A DNA stretch of 64,000 nt from Enterococcus silesiacus (GCA_001465115.1 CP013614.1:620001-684000), one strand, 5' to 3'; shown: positions 34,676-49,777, counted from the first letter of the stretch. Numbers and translations are program-made. Notes: a model not told the origin generated them from the letters alone.

Positions 34676-36460
34676 ATGATTGACATCAAAGACTTACTAA
34701 AAGAAAAATTTGGATACGACGAATTTCGTCATGGACAAGAAGAAATTATCAATCATGTTTTACATAAAGAAAATGTTTTAGGAATCATGCCTACAGGGGG
34801 CGGTAAATCAATTTGTTATCAATTACCCGCACTTATGCTGGAGAATCTTACTTTGGTTATTTCGCCGTTAATCTCTTTGATGAAAGACCAAGTTGATGCA
34901 CTAAATATGATGGGAATCCCAGCGACATTTATCAACAGCACTATTTCCCAACAAGAGATGAACACACGCGTTCAAATGGCAGTTAACCGCGAGGTCAAGC
35001 TATTATATGTGGCACCTGAGCGTTTAGAATCCTTTGATTTTCAACAATTATTATTACATGTGCCAATTGATTTATTAGCAGTCGATGAGGCACATTGTAT
35101 CTCGCAATGGGGGCACGATTTTCGTCCTAGTTATCTGCGCCTAGCTGAAATTATCGAACAATTCCAGCAACAGCCAGCGGTGATTGCATTAACTGCTACA
35201 GCAACACCCCAAGTGGCAGAAGATATCCTGCAACAATTACATATTCCAAAAGAGAACCATGTGCAAACTGGCTTTGCTCGTGAGAATCTATCATTCCAAG
35301 TGGTCAAGGATCAAAATCGAGATGTTTTCCTTTTAGAATATCTAAAGCTGAATCAGGGACAATCAGGTATTGTTTATGCCAGTACAAGAAAAGAAGTAGA
35401 ACGAATCTATCATTTGCTTCAAAGTAAGAAAATAACCGTTGGCATGTATCACGGTGGGATGAATGAAAAAGAAAGAAATCATAACCAAGAGCAGTTTTTA
35501 TTCGATAAGTTACAAGTGATGGTTGCAACGAATGCATTTGGTATGGGAATCAATAAAAGTAATGTTCGTTTTGTTATCCATGCCCAGATCCCTGGGAATA
35601 TCGAGTCTTATTACCAAGAAGCTGGGCGCGCTGGACGTGATGGACTTCCTAGTGATGCTGTTTTACTATATGCACCACAAGATCTTCAAATCCAGCAATT
35701 TTTTATCGACCAATCCGAAATGACGATCGATTATAAACAAAAAGAATATATGAAATTAAGAGAAATGTCCCAATATGCAAATGCTCAAATGTGTCTACAA
35801 AAGTTTATTTTGCGCTACTTTGGAGAGAAAGGACATGATTGTGGGCGCTGTTCCAATTGTTTAGATGAAAGGGAATTAGTGGATATCACTGTAGATGTTC
35901 AAAAAGTTTTATCTTGTGTAAAACGCATGGGAGAAAAATTTGGTAAGGGGCTAGTTGGAAAAGTTTTGACAGGTTCAAAAGATCAAAAAATCGATCAGTG
36001 GCATTTTAATCGTCTACCTACCTATGGATTGATGAAAGATCGAACGCAAAAAGAAGTCAATCAACTAATAGATTATTTGACAGCTGAAAGATATTTAAAC
36101 CCATCAGATGGTCAATATCCATTATTGTCGGTTTCGCCAACAGGGGTTCAAGTTCTTTTAGGCCAGCAAACAGTATTTAGAAAAGAAGATCAGCGTGTTC
36201 GGAAAGTTGTAGTCAATGACGGCCTCTTCGAAACATTAAGAGAATTACGGATGGACTTAGCACAAGAAGCAGGTGTACCGCCATATCTGATTTTCTCAGA
36301 TAGTACCTTGAAAGAGATGTGTGAAAAACTCCCTAAAAATTCAATTCAATTATTGCAGGTAAAAGGTGTAGGACAAAATAAATTAGACAAATATGGCGAG
36401 AAATTCTTGGCAGCAATTGAACTATTTAAACAATCAGAAGAAAAAGATGCTAGTAACTAG
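34676..36460 (+). CDS. recQ: ATP-dependent DNA helicase RecQ
   Basis: Protein of 594 residues. Helicase motifs: MPTGGGKS (motif I), DEAHCISQWGHDFRPSY (II plus the RecQ aromatic loop), TATA (III), NAFGMGINKSNVRFVIH (V) and YYQEAGRAGRDG (VI). A zinc-binding RQC region has the four cysteines in MCLQK and CGRCSNC, and a C-terminal HRDC domain is present (about residues 515-585). It unwinds DNA 3'-5' and works in recombination repair with RecJ-like nucleases. ATG has AACGGAGAG upstream. A strong hairpin terminator follows. Confidence 0.95.
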   Translation: MIDIKDLLKEKFGYDEFRHGQEEIINHVLHKENVLGIMPTGGGKSICYQLPALMLENLTLVISPLISLMKDQVDALNMMGIPATFINSTISQQEMNTRVQMAVNREVKLLYVAPERLESFDFQQLLLHVPIDLLAVDEAHCISQWGHDFRPSYLRLAEIIEQFQQQPAVIALTATATPQVAEDILQQLHIPKENHVQTGFARENLSFQVVKDQNRDVFLLEYLKLNQGQSGIVYASTRKEVERIYHLLQSKKITVGMYHGGMNEKERNHNQEQFLFDKLQVMVATNAFGMGINKSNVRFVIHAQIPGNIESYYQEAGRAGRDGLPSDAVLLYAPQDLQIQQFFIDQSEMTIDYKQKEYMKLREMSQYANAQMCLQKFILRYFGEKGHDCGRCSNCLDERELVDITVDVQKVLSCVKRMGEKFGKGLVGKVLTGSKDQKIDQWHFNRLPTYGLMKDRTQKEVNQLIDYLTAERYLNPSDGQYPLLSVSPTGVQVLLGQQTVFRKEDQRVRKVVVNDGLFETLRELRMDLAQEAGVPPYLIFSDSTLKEMCEKLPKNSIQLLQVKGVGQNKLDKYGEKFLAAIELFKQSEEKDASN

Positions 36461-36482
36461 CGGGCGCTTAGCATTGATTAAC

Positions 36483-36514
36483 AAAAAAGTTAGAGGAAGA
36501 CTCTAACTTTTTTG
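36483..36514. terminator. Bidirectional terminator after recQ
   Basis: AAAAAAGTTAGAG pairs with CTCTAACTTTTTT around GAAGA. Confidence 0.92.
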
Positions 36515-36523
36515 TATTAACCT

Positions 36524-37303
36524 TTATTTAGGATAAACAGCCAATCGTTCATCTTTTAACGGAATGATTTGGATTGGTTCGGCGTAAAAATCTGTGAATG
36601 TTTCTTCATTGAATAGTTCGGCTTGTGTTCCTTTTGCAAAAATGTTTCCGGCTTTGAGCAACATCAAGTGATTAAAACAAGGCAGAATTTCTTCTGTATG
36701 GTGAGTAACATACAGAAGCGTCGGATGATTCTTTTGCTCAGCGATCTGCTGGATTTGAGACAAGAGTTTTTCTCTAGCAAATAAATCCAAGCCATTGCAC
36801 GGTTCATCTAAAATCAATAACTCCGGTTCAGTCATCAAAGCTCTGGAGATCAAGACTAACTGTCGTTCACCTTGAGAAAGAACAGTGTATTTTTTCCCGA
36901 TAAGCGATTCACCGCCTGCATTGCTCAAAATAGTTTTTGCCTGCTCAAGTTCTTCAGGGGTATAGTGTTGATAAATCCCGATGCTAGCGAATTTCCCAGA
37001 TAGAACAATTTTTTCAGCAGTTTCTCCATCTTTCATACGATACTGTAGAGCTGTGCTGACCCAGCCAATTCGGCGTTGTAACTCAGGTATCGAGGCGTGA
37101 CCAAATACTTGGGTTAAAACTTCTAGCCGTCCTTTAGAAGGCCAGAGATACCCGCAAATCAATTGTAAAAGCAGTGTTTTACCAGCGCCATTCAATCCGA
37201 GGATTGCCCAGTTTTCCGATGCTTGAACTGTCCAATTCACGTTATTTAACAGTATCTTTTTATCCCGAATAAAAGATACATTTTTAAACTCAAATGCTTT
37301 CAT
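36524..37303 (-). CDS. Lone ABC ATPase (YlmA/ModF-like)
   Basis: Protein of 259 residues with Walker A GLNGAGKT (about residues 36-43), signature LSQGERQ and Walker B LLILDEPCNGLD, then VTHH. No permease gene is adjacent. The layout and the AILGLNGAGKTLLLQLICGYLWP and VSTALQYRM segments resemble YlmA of Bacillus, a single-domain ATPase of unknown partner. ATG is preceded by AAAGGAGGAG, a very strong ribosome binding site. It is divergent from the YceD-rpmF operon. Confidence 0.82.
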   Translation of the reverse strand: MKAFEFKNVSFIRDKKILLNNVNWTVQASENWAILGLNGAGKTLLLQLICGYLWPSKGRLEVLTQVFGHASIPELQRRIGWVSTALQYRMKDGETAEKIVLSGKFASIGIYQHYTPEELEQAKTILSNAGGESLIGKKYTVLSQGERQLVLISRALMTEPELLILDEPCNGLDLFAREKLLSQIQQIAEQKNHPTLLYVTHHTEEILPCFNHLMLLKAGNIFAKGTQAELFNEETFTDFYAEPIQIIPLKDERLAVYPK

Positions 37304-37403
37304 ACTAACTCCTCCTTTGTTTTATTTTACCATTAAAGAAGGAGGATAGAACAGCGGTATATGAAAAAAGTTGAAAGAAGAAAACACTGTCAAGAAAATT
37401 TCA

Positions 37404-37432
37404 TTGACAAAGCTTTCAAACCCTTGTATAAT
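37404..37432 (+). promoter_or_regulatory. Consensus promoter of yceD-rpmF
   Basis: TTGACA (37404-37409), 17-base spacer, TATAAT (37427-37432): a perfect sigma-A match with optimal spacing, fitting a ribosomal protein operon. Confidence 0.92.
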
Positions 37433-37461
37433 TGCTTTTGTTGCGTTATGAGGTGATGAAT

Positions 37462-38031
37462 ATGAAATGGTCTTTACTAGAACTAAACAAATACAAAGAC
37501 AAGCCATGTGAATTTTCAGAGACACTAGATTTAAAAGCGTCCCTGATGAAAAGAGATAGTCTAATTCTTGATGTTAGTCCTGTTAAAGCAACCGGGATCT
37601 TGGCAGTAGGAAAAGAAGAGTATTTGCTTCATTATAGAATTGATGTTATTGTAACAGTTCCATCTTCACGTTCTTTAACACCTGTTCCTCTTACACTTGC
37701 GATTGATGTGGATGAGGTCTTTATGACCCCAGAGCAGTATCAGCAAAGAGATGAACGTTTGGCAGATGAAGAAATCATTTTGTTGGAAAAACCAACGATC
37801 GATTTAGATGAGTCAGTCGAAGATAACATTCTTTTGTCTATTCCAATTCAAGTATTATCAGAAGAAGAACAAGTAAGCCAAGAGATGCCAAAGGGCAATG
37901 ACTGGGAAGTTCTTTCAGAAGAAGAGTACGCACAGAAAAGACAAGAAGAAGCACAACAAACAATGGATCCTCGTCTTGCTAAATTATCCGAATTGTTCAG
38001 TGAAACATCTGATGAGGACGATAAGCAGTAG
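37462..38031 (+). CDS. DUF177 (YceD) family protein
   Basis: Protein of 189 residues of the YceD family, almost always found next to rpmF. A beta-rich N-terminal part ([44 protein letters not shown]) is followed by an acidic C-terminal part. Its link to 23S rRNA and L32 handling is known in plants and supposed in bacteria. The ATG at 37462 is six bases after GAGGTG; ATG codons further upstream overlap that site or precede the predicted transcript start. A small dyad (38046-38060) lies between it and rpmF. Confidence 0.88.
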   Translation: MKWSLLELNKYKDKPCEFSETLDLKASLMKRDSLILDVSPVKATGILAVGKEEYLLHYRIDVIVTVPSSRSLTPVPLTLAIDVDEVFMTPEQYQQRDERLADEEIILLEKPTIDLDESVEDNILLSIPIQVLSEEEQVSQEMPKGNDWEVLSEEEYAQKRQEEAQQTMDPRLAKLSELFSETSDEDDKQ

Positions 38032-38045
38032 GATTGGAATATATC

Positions 38046-38060
38046 GTGCATTTTATGCAC
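38046..38060 (+). other. Small dyad between yceD and rpmF
   Basis: GTGCAT-TTT-ATGCAC, a perfect 6-bp stem with a 3-base loop, 11 bases before the rpmF ribosome binding site. May form an mRNA hairpin; role unknown. Confidence 0.5.
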
Positions 38061-38087
38061 ACATCTTTACAAGGAGGTGGAACACCA

Positions 38088-38267
38088 ATGGCAGTACCAG
38101 CTAGAAGAACTTCAAAAGCTAAAAAGGGCAAACGCCGTACTCATTACAAATTAACTATTAAAGGTTTGAATGCATGTTCAAACTGTGGTGAAATGAGAAA
38201 AAGCCATCACGTATGTCCAGCATGTGGTCATTACGATGGAAAAGACGTAATCTCTAAAGAAGCATAA
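38088..38267 (+). CDS. rpmF: Large ribosomal subunit protein bL32, zinc form
   Basis: Protein of 59 residues starting [17 protein letters not shown]. The zinc-binding form is shown by CSNC and CPAC. It is a structural part of the 50S subunit. The ATG at 38088 is six bases after the near-perfect AAGGAGGTGG; a longer in-frame start upstream lies in the dyad region and is not used. It is co-transcribed with yceD from a consensus promoter and closed by a very stable hairpin. Confidence 0.97.
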   Translation: MAVPARRTSKAKKGKRRTHYKLTIKGLNACSNCGEMRKSHHVCPACGHYDGKDVISKEA

Positions 38268-38289
38268 AACATTTTTTTGAAAATGTTAA

Positions 38290-38330
38290 AATCCCCTAGG
38301 CTAACCATGGAGCCTAGGGGATTTATTTTG
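38290..38330 (+). terminator. Terminator of yceD-rpmF
   Basis: AATCCCCTAGGCT pairs with AGCCTAGGGGATT, loop AACCATGG; tail TTATTTTG is T-rich but broken. Confidence 0.85.
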
Positions 38331-38422
38331 AGCAAAAATAATCGAGTGGTCGGACAATTCTCTTCAATTGTCCGATTTCCAAACAATAAAGCGGATTAAA
38401 TTAAATTAATCGAACTATTTTG

Positions 38423-38451
38423 TTTTCATATCAAGCATTCTACGTTATAAT
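38423..38451 (+). promoter_or_regulatory. Candidate promoter of gndA
   Basis: TTTTCA (38423-38428), 17-base spacer, TATAAT (38446-38451). Confidence 0.6.
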
Positions 38452-38511
38452 GATGTAGATTATAAGAAAGTTCTAATGAAGTTCTTTTCAAAGATAGTGG
38501 GAGGATACAAG

Positions 38512-39933
38512 ATGACAAAACAACAATTTGGCGTAGTCGGAATGGCCGTAATGGGAAAAAATTTAGCCTTGAATATCGAAAGTAGAGGATATACAGTCGC
38601 TCTATTTAATCGTACAGGTTCAAAAACAACAGATGTCGTTGAGGAACATCCAGATAAAAATTTTAAAGCGACGTATACAATCGAAGAGTTTGTAGACTCT
38701 ATTGAAAAACCGCGCCGTATTATGTTGATGGTTCAAGCAGGTTTTGCAACAGATGCAACGATTCAAGAGTTGCTGCCTCATTTAGATAAAGGAGATATTT
38801 TGATTGACGGAGGGAATACGTTCTTCAAAGATACAATCCGTAGAAATGAAGAATTGGCTAATTCTGGTATTAACTTTATTGGAACAGGTGTTTCTGGTGG
38901 AGAAGAAGGTGCGTTAAAAGGCCCTTCAATCATGCCAGGTGGACAAAAAGAAGCCTATGAATTAGTTGCTCCAATTTTAGAAAAGATTTCTGCTAAAGCA
39001 GAAGATGGCGAACCATGTGTAACATACATTGGTCCAAATGGTGCGGGTCACTATGTTAAAATGGTCCATAACGGAATCGAGTATGGTGATATGCAATTGA
39101 TTGCTGAATCTTACGACCTAATGAAAAATATTCTTGGTGTTTCTGTGGATGAAATGGCTGAGATCTTTAAAGAGTGGAATCAAGGGGAGTTAGATAGTTA
39201 CCTTGTAGAAATCACAGCAGATATTTTAACACGTAAAGACGATGAAGGAACGGGTAAACCAATCGTTGATGTCATCATGGATGCTGCTGGTAATAAAGGA
39301 ACTGGAAAATGGACAAGCCAAAGTGCTTTAGACCTAGGTGTTCCATTGCCGTTGATTACTGAATCTGTTTTCGCTCGTTTCATTTCTGCTTATAAAGATG
39401 AACGTGTAAAAGCAAGTAAAGTCTTATCAAAACCAGAAGCGCCTGCTTATCAAGGGGATAAAAAAGAATTGATCGAAAAAATTCGCGAAGCTCTTTACTT
39501 CAGTAAAATCATGAGTTACGCACAAGGTTTTGCTCAATTACGTGTCGCTTCAGAAGATTATGAGTGGGACTTACCATTCGGTGATATCGCTAAAATCTGG
39601 CGTGCAGGTTGTATCATCCGTGCTCAGTTCTTACAAAAAATCACGGATGCATATGACAAAAATCCAACGATCGAAAACTTACTATTAGATGAGTACTTTA
39701 TTGATATTACAAAAAAATATCAACAATCTGTTCGTGATGTTGTATCAATCGCTGTTCAAGCGGGTGTACCTGTTCCAACATTTGCTTCAGCAATTGCGTA
39801 TTATGATTCTTATCGTTCAGAACGTTTACCAGCAAATCTTATCCAAGCACAAAGAGATTATTTTGGTGCACATACGTATCAACGCGTTGATAAAGAAGGC
39901 ACTTACCACTATAGTTGGTATAACGAAGAATAA
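38512..39933 (+). CDS. gndA: 6-phosphogluconate dehydrogenase, decarboxylating (NADP+)
   Basis: Protein of 473 residues. NADP-binding [13 protein letters not shown] (about residues 9-21) with the NRT motif after strand two, the catalytic [13 protein letters not shown] (about 184-196), and the [16 protein letters not shown] block. It oxidises 6-phosphogluconate to ribulose-5-phosphate in the pentose phosphate pathway, giving NADPH. The ATG at 38512 follows GGGAGGATAC and gives the normal N-terminus; the longer frame is not needed. The next genes are the EtaRS-like two-component system, an arrangement known in E. faecalis. Confidence 0.95.
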   Translation: MTKQQFGVVGMAVMGKNLALNIESRGYTVALFNRTGSKTTDVVEEHPDKNFKATYTIEEFVDSIEKPRRIMLMVQAGFATDATIQELLPHLDKGDILIDGGNTFFKDTIRRNEELANSGINFIGTGVSGGEEGALKGPSIMPGGQKEAYELVAPILEKISAKAEDGEPCVTYIGPNGAGHYVKMVHNGIEYGDMQLIAESYDLMKNILGVSVDEMAEIFKEWNQGELDSYLVEITADILTRKDDEGTGKPIVDVIMDAAGNKGTGKWTSQSALDLGVPLPLITESVFARFISAYKDERVKASKVLSKPEAPAYQGDKKELIEKIREALYFSKIMSYAQGFAQLRVASEDYEWDLPFGDIAKIWRAGCIIRAQFLQKITDAYDKNPTIENLLLDEYFIDITKKYQQSVRDVVSIAVQAGVPVPTFASAIAYYDSYRSERLPANLIQAQRDYFGAHTYQRVDKEGTYHYSWYNEE

Positions 39934-39940
39934 TATGTTG

Positions 39941-39977
39941 GAAACCATGGGATTCAAAAAGTTCTCATGGTTTTCTC
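39941..39977 (+). terminator. Probable terminator of gndA
   Basis: GAAACCATGGGA pairs with TCTCATGGTTT (wobbles) followed by TTCTCTCT; moderate strength. Confidence 0.6.
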
Positions 39978-40080
39978 TCTGTTGTGTGGAAAATATGGGT
40001 TGTTGCTAGCTTTTTAAGACAAAAGTGGGTATAATGGGTAAGCTTTAAGATAGCTTTTAAAGAGAAAGGACAAATAACCA

Positions 40081-40767
40081 ATGAGTAATATTCTAATTAT
40101 TGAAGATGAAAAAAACTTAGCACGTTTTGTAGAACTGGAGCTGAAACATGAGGGTTATACTGCAGAAGTTCACTACAACGGACGTACTGGTTTAGAAGCG
40201 GCTTTAAATAATGATTGGGATGCTATCCTTTTAGATTTGATGTTGCCTGAATTGAACGGGCTTGAAGTTTGTCGCCGTATACGCCAAGTGAAAAATACGC
40301 CGATCATCATGATGACGGCAAGAGACTCTGTGATTGATCGAGTATCTGGTTTAGATCATGGAGCGGACGACTATATTGTAAAACCTTTTGCTATAGAAGA
40401 ATTATTAGCGCGTTTGCGTGCATTACTTCGCCGTATTGATATTGAAGGTGACAAAAACGTGGCTAAACAAACAACGATTACTTATCGTGACTTAACGATC
40501 GAAAAAGAAAATCGTGTTGTACGCCGCAACTCTGAAATGATCGAATTAACAAAACGTGAGTATGAATTATTATTAACTTTAATGGAAAATGTAAATGTTG
40601 TATTAGCTCGCGACGTCCTATTAAATAAAGTCTGGGGCTATGAAACAGAAGTGGAAACGAATGTTGTTGATGTTTATATTCGCTATCTACGTAACAAAAT
40701 AGATGTTCCTGGCGAGGAGAGTTATATCCAAACTGTTCGTGGAACAGGTTATGTGATGCGCTCGTGA
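40081..40767 (+). CDS. etaR: OmpR-family response regulator (EtaR/LisR-like)
   Basis: Protein of 228 residues: receiver domain with acidic pair E8-D9, phosphoacceptor D52 (LLDLMLP), MTAR threonine and K103-P (VKPF), then a winged-helix DNA-binding domain ([25 protein letters not shown] and TVRGTGYVM). It is the output of the kinase encoded by the next gene, which overlaps it by four bases. Position after gndA and similarity to LisR/CsrR match EtaR of E. faecalis, involved in acid and heat stress and virulence there. The symbol is from synteny and is moderately sure. A TATAAT (40030-40035) lies 46 bases upstream. Confidence 0.88.
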   Translation: MSNILIIEDEKNLARFVELELKHEGYTAEVHYNGRTGLEAALNNDWDAILLDLMLPELNGLEVCRRIRQVKNTPIIMMTARDSVIDRVSGLDHGADDYIVKPFAIEELLARLRALLRRIDIEGDKNVAKQTTITYRDLTIEKENRVVRRNSEMIELTKREYELLLTLMENVNVVLARDVLLNKVWGYETEVETNVVDVYIRYLRNKIDVPGEESYIQTVRGTGYVMRS

Positions 40768-42281
40768 AATCAATAAAAATGAAAAAAGCAGCAAAAAAAG
40801 AACTGAAGGGGCCTTCTTTGACAATCAAGTGGGCTTCTGCAAGTTCTTTCTTCATATTCGTTGTATTCACTATCTTCGCAGTGATTACCTATAAATCTTC
40901 TGTGAATCTTATTGTTGAAAAAGAACGTGAAAATGTAGAAAGAACAGTTGCTGAAGTTGGCAATCGTTTGGCAAATGCAAAAGAAAATTTAACCATATCT
41001 GAAGTCTATGAAAAGTTAAAAACACCTAGTGTTGATGAAAATGATTTGAATAACAAGAAAGTTTCTGTAGAAGGATCTTTGATGGAAATGGATACTATGC
41101 TTTCAGAGTTAGGGCAACCATCTTTGTTCTTATCTGTTTATGATACAAATGGAACACTTGTATTCGAAACGCAGAAAGTAAAAAGCCGACTCCTGAAAAA
41201 AGAAAAACAAGCAGCTGAAATTAAAACCTTGGAGGATAAAACGGGCTTTTTGATCATCCAACCAATTCATTCTAAAGAAAATAGAGAACAAATTGGGTAC
41301 ATTCAGGCGTTTTATGAACTCTCTTCATTTTATGATATCAGAAATCGGTTATTACTAACGTTGGTTGCTTTGGAAATTATTTCATTGATTTTAAGCAGTA
41401 TTCTTGGCTTTATTTTGTCTTCATACTTCCTGAAGCCGCTAAAAGTGCTAAGAGATACGATGGATACAATCAGAAAGGACCCGCAGTCTGATATTCATAT
41501 GCCAGATATTCATTCTAACGATGAGCTAGCAGATCTGGCGGAGATCTTTAATGAGATGCTGGATCGTATGCGACGTTATATTGAACAGCAGGAGCAATTT
41601 GTAGAAGATGTTTCTCACGAATTACGTACACCGGTTGCAATAATTGAAGGGCATTTGAACTTATTGAATCGCTGGGGGAAAGAGGACCCGGAAGTTTTAG
41701 ATGAATCCTTAGAAGCCAGTCTGCAAGAAATTGTTCGTATGAAGAGTTTGGTTCAAGAAATGCTAGATCTGTCACGTGCAGAGCAAGTCGATGTTCAATA
41801 CTCAAATCATACATCAAATGCTAAACAAGTCGTTTATCAAGTGTTTAATAATTTCAAAATTCTATATCCAGATTTTGTTATTACATTAGATGATGACCTA
41901 TTACATGAGGTGACTTTAGGAATCTATCGTAATCATTTTGAACAGCTTTTGATCATTATCTTGGATAATGCCGTGAAATATTCAACAACGCGCAAAGAAG
42001 TTCATATTTCTATTTCTAAAACATTGAGTGAATTTGAAATTGCTATTCAAGATTTCGGTGAAGGGGTCCCAGAAGAAGATCTGGATAAAATATTTAATCG
42101 TTTCTATCGAGTAGATAAAGCTCGAGCACGTAATAAAGGCGGTAACGGACTAGGTCTATCAATTGCCAGACAGTTAGTAGAAAACTATAAAGGAAGAATA
42201 GATGCTGAAAGTGTTGTTCATCAAGGAACCATCTTTAGAATTTACATTCCGATAGTAGATAAAGGTGAAACAGTAGAGTAG
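40764..42281 (+). CDS. etaS: Sensor histidine kinase (EtaS/LisK-like)
   Basis: Protein of 505 residues: membrane segment (about 25-46), an extracellular sensor region (about 47-190), second membrane segment (about 195-220), HAMP domain, phosphoacceptor H in [16 protein letters not shown]-box ([13 protein letters not shown]), G1 ([16 protein letters not shown]) and G2 ([13 protein letters not shown]). The GTG at 40764 overlaps the etaR stop, indicating translational coupling; an ATG at 40779 is an alternative start. It should sense envelope or acid stress and phosphorylate EtaR. A terminator begins inside its stop codon. Confidence 0.88.
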   Translation: MKSIKMKKAAKKELKGPSLTIKWASASSFFIFVVFTIFAVITYKSSVNLIVEKERENVERTVAEVGNRLANAKENLTISEVYEKLKTPSVDENDLNNKKVSVEGSLMEMDTMLSELGQPSLFLSVYDTNGTLVFETQKVKSRLLKKEKQAAEIKTLEDKTGFLIIQPIHSKENREQIGYIQAFYELSSFYDIRNRLLLTLVALEIISLILSSILGFILSSYFLKPLKVLRDTMDTIRKDPQSDIHMPDIHSNDELADLAEIFNEMLDRMRRYIEQQEQFVEDVSHELRTPVAIIEGHLNLLNRWGKEDPEVLDESLEASLQEIVRMKSLVQEMLDLSRAEQVDVQYSNHTSNAKQVVYQVFNNFKILYPDFVITLDDDLLHEVTLGIYRNHFEQLLIIILDNAVKYSTTRKEVHISISKTLSEFEIAIQDFGEGVPEEDLDKIFNRFYRVDKARARNKGGNGLGLSIARQLVENYKGRIDAESVVHQGTIFRIYIPIVDKGETVE

Positions 42282-42309
42282 GAGCTGAAGCTCCTACTTC
42301 TTTTTTTTA
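42277..42309 (+). terminator. Terminator of etaRS
   Basis: GTAGGAGC pairs with GCTCCTAC, then a long T-run. The stem overlaps the etaS stop codon. Confidence 0.85.
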
Positions 42310-42521
42310 TAAATGACGAATGATAGAGTTGTTTTGTCGAGTTAACGCTACAGAAAAAGCGAATGCTTGGGTGAGTATCAGAGGATTTGTTCGTCAACGA
42401 AAAAAACAAACAAAAATAGATATTTTCTAGTTGCTTTTTATGATAAGTATTGTTATATTTATACATGTTCTACTGAGTGTTCGTCACTTGAAAACAGACA
42501 GAAAAAAATATTTTTTTCCTC

Positions 42522-42551
42522 TTGACGAGTGTTAGACATTCATGATAGAAT
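42522..42551 (+). promoter_or_regulatory. rRNA operon promoter 1
   Basis: TTGACG (42522-42527), 18-base spacer, TAGAAT (42546-42551). About 360 bases before 16S. The region 42310-42521 before it holds no gene that could be seen. Confidence 0.7.
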
Positions 42552-42609
42552 AACAAAGTTGTTAAGTAAGAAACAGCTGAAAAAACTTGAAAAATCAGGA
42601 AGAAAGTTG

Positions 42610-42638
42610 TTGACAAATAACAAACAACCTGATAAACT
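42610..42638 (+). promoter_or_regulatory. rRNA operon promoter 2
   Basis: TTGACA (42610-42615), 17-base spacer, TAAACT (42633-42638). Confidence 0.7.
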
Positions 42639-42708
42639 AATGAAGTTGTCGCGAAACATTCGATAACATCAAGCAGAAAAAAACTTTGAAACTTTTTTTA
42701 AAAAAGTG

Positions 42709-42737
42709 TTGACATCAAATCGAAGATTTGATATGAT
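42709..42737 (+). promoter_or_regulatory. rRNA operon promoter 3
   Basis: TTGACA (42709-42714), 17-base spacer, TATGAT (42732-42737). Strongest of the three tandem promoters and closest to 16S. Confidence 0.8.
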
Positions 42738-42765
42738 ATAAAAGTTGCTGCGAGGTAACACAGTA

Positions 42766-42796
42766 GACCTTTGAAAACTGAACAAAGTAAGACGAA
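42766..42796 (+). other. 5' half of the 16S processing stalk
   Basis: GACCTTTGAAAACTGAACAAAG (first part of this segment) is complementary to the region at 44497-44528 downstream of 16S (CTTTGTTCAGTTTT core). The pair forms the long helix that RNase III cuts in pre-rRNA. Confidence 0.8.
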
Positions 42797-42908
42797 CCAA
42801 ATGTGTAGGTTGTTTTTACAACGGTAAAAACAAACAACAATTTTTAACAAGCAAGCAATATGCTAGCAACCAAATGAGCTTAACAATCTTCGGATTGTGT
42901 TCAACTTT

Positions 42909-47665
<4,757 letters not shown>

Positions 47666-47761
47666 AAGAAACGAAATAAAAAAGTATTTCGGAATGTTTG
47701 ATTACTACTTCAATCCAGTTTTGAGTGAATAATCACTCAACTAAATAGTTACAACACCCAG

Positions 47762-47877
47762 TGTGGTGGCGATAGCGAGAAGGATACACCTGTTCCCATG
47801 CCGAACACAGAAGTTAAGCTTCTTAGCGCCGATTGTAGTGAAGGGTTTCCCTTTGTGAGAGTAGGACGTCGCCACGC
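47762..47877 (+). rRNA. rrf: 5S ribosomal RNA
   Basis: About 116 bases; ends GTGGTGGC and GTCGCCAC pair, and the CCCATGCCGAACACAGAAGT loop is present. No tRNA genes follow. Confidence 0.95.
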
Positions 47878-48013
47878 TAATCGAACTAAAAAGTAGAATG
47901 TATAATTAAACATTCTTTGATTGTCTTGGAGTTTTTAGAAGAAATTACCTTTTCATCATGAATACTACTGTGGCAGTACGATAAGGAATAAGGTTTGAAC
48001 AATAATTTTTCTT

Positions 48014-48067
48014 AAAAAAACAAGCTTGATTTTGACGTTCTTTGTCAAAATCGAGCTTGTTTTTTTG
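48014..48067 (+). terminator. Terminator of the rRNA operon
   Basis: CAAGCTTGATTTTGAC pairs with GTCAAAATCGAGCTTG, with A7 before and T7 after; very strong. Confidence 0.95.
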
Positions 48068-48106
48068 TCATAGGTTTACCTGTATTTTTTAGCTATAGCC
48101 TTATCG

Positions 48107-49732
48107 ATGTTTCTACTCTTACTTTTTTATTTCGTATTAATGTTACTAATAGCTCTATTAGTAACATTAAGTTTTAATCTAGATTACATAGAGCTAAGAT
48201 TGGATTATAAGCGCTTACTTAATGCATTAAAAGTAGGCAAGGATGGAATCAAAATATTAATATGGTTAGGGAGTGGCTCTGTGTTATTTCAAGATTTAAG
48301 CTGCGTGGCAAATAATACTTTAGAACGAGGAAAAATTACTGGATTTTATGATATGTTGGCACTCGATTGGTTGGGTTTAGTATCGTTGGGAAGAAATTCT
48401 AAAGTAAAAGTAGATGGAACGTTAGATTTTAAAGGAATTGGTGATGAACTGGGGTTAAAATTTATTGAGGAAAAAAAAGCTGACTTACTATTAGAGAATT
48501 CAAACTTCAATGTATTCGAGTATAAGGGGTATTTTTTTGCGAAGTTACATATTCGCAAAACAGAACGTTATGAGGTTTTCTATTTATTTTGTAGGGAAAA
48601 CAATAGTTTTGAAGCAAAAGAATTGAAATGGGCACAGCTTTATATTGAAAAATCATATGATTTAGTGCTGACAAATAACGAATTGATCCAAAGTAATAAT
48701 TATATTTCTAATGTATTTGACAGTACAGATTCGTTGATTTTGGTTTTTGATAGTCAGTTGAATATTGTAACACACAATAAAGCTTTAGGCGATTTAAATA
48801 AATTGTATGAACAACAGGATACGTTATCACTTTCAACAATTAACTTAGAAAATGAAAAAGAATTTGAAGATAGTTTAAATCAGGTATTGAGTAGAGATGA
48901 GAAGGTTTCTCTGGGCTCTGTGAATGTCACGAAAGGAAAGCAAAAGAGGAAGTATTCATTTTCCTTATCGCCGTTTAAAAATAGTAAGGAGCAAGTTGTA
49001 GGTGTTGTTGCAGTAGGATCAGATATAACCAAACTGCAGATGATAAATCATGAACTTGAACAACTAAGTAACTATGGTTTGATGGGTCAAATCGCTTTAG
49101 GACTATCTCATGATGTAAAAAACCCTCTTTCAAATATTCGAAGCTGTGCTCATCTAGTCGGAAAACCTAATATAGAAGCGATTCAAAGAGTTGAATTGGT
49201 TTCCATTATTCAACAAGAAGTCGACCGAATCAATCAAATAATAGAAGAGATGATGTCTTTTAATGTGATTTCTAAAGAGAGTGATTTTAAGTTTTTAGAT
49301 TTGAATAAAATTTTATTGAACTGCAAACATATTATTGAAAGACAAAAATTATTTAAGCAAATAGAAATTAAGGGTGATCTAGAAGAATATCTTCCGCCAT
49401 TTGAAGGGCAAAAAAGTGATATGCAGCAGCTATTTTTAAATATTATGCTAAACGCCATGCAGTCTATTGAAGATCATGGAGTGATAACGATTAAAAGTCG
49501 TTTTCTAAAAGAGCATGATCAAATTGAGATTTCTATTTCTGACACGGGTAAAGGGATGTTAAAAGAAGAACTTGATAATATAGGAACGCCTTATTATACG
49601 ACAAAGCCACGTGGAACTGGGTTAGGATTATATACAGCCAAGCGTATTGCAAGAAAATATGATGCCAAGTTGGATATTCAATCGATCGTAGAAAAAGGAA
49701 CGACCTGTTGTATTTATTTTTCGTGTATTTAA
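48107..49732 (+). CDS. NtrB/AtoS-like sensor histidine kinase
   Basis: Protein of 541 residues: one N-terminal membrane segment (residues 2-22), a region of about 170 residues with no recognised domain, a PAS domain (about 200-310, DSTDSLILVFDSQLNIVTHNKA...DITKL), H-box LSHDVKNPLSNIRS with H335, N-box LFLNIMLNAMQSI, and ATP-binding G1 SDTGKGM and G2 GTGLGLYTAKRIARK. The H-box and the PAS-HisKA layout are those of kinases that pair with sigma-54 activators. The partner is encoded 45 bases downstream. No good ribosome binding site precedes the ATG at 48107 or the ATG at 48140, and no clear promoter is seen after the rRNA terminator, so the start is uncertain. Confidence 0.85.
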   Translation: MFLLLLFYFVLMLLIALLVTLSFNLDYIELRLDYKRLLNALKVGKDGIKILIWLGSGSVLFQDLSCVANNTLERGKITGFYDMLALDWLGLVSLGRNSKVKVDGTLDFKGIGDELGLKFIEEKKADLLLENSNFNVFEYKGYFFAKLHIRKTERYEVFYLFCRENNSFEAKELKWAQLYIEKSYDLVLTNNELIQSNNYISNVFDSTDSLILVFDSQLNIVTHNKALGDLNKLYEQQDTLSLSTINLENEKEFEDSLNQVLSRDEKVSLGSVNVTKGKQKRKYSFSLSPFKNSKEQVVGVVAVGSDITKLQMINHELEQLSNYGLMGQIALGLSHDVKNPLSNIRSCAHLVGKPNIEAIQRVELVSIIQQEVDRINQIIEEMMSFNVISKESDFKFLDLNKILLNCKHIIERQKLFKQIEIKGDLEEYLPPFEGQKSDMQQLFLNIMLNAMQSIEDHGVITIKSRFLKEHDQIEISISDTGKGMLKEELDNIGTPYYTTKPRGTGLGLYTAKRIARKYDAKLDIQSIVEKGTTCCIYFSCI

Positions 49733-49777
49733 GCGTGAACAGGTGGTCGTTGATAGTTAGGGTACAGGAGGAGCAAT

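Noticed and set aside
40478..40870. 130-codon minus-strand frame opposite etaR/etaS
   Set aside because: Antisense shadow of the two-component genes; no ribosome binding site and His/Phe-rich composition typical of shadow frames.
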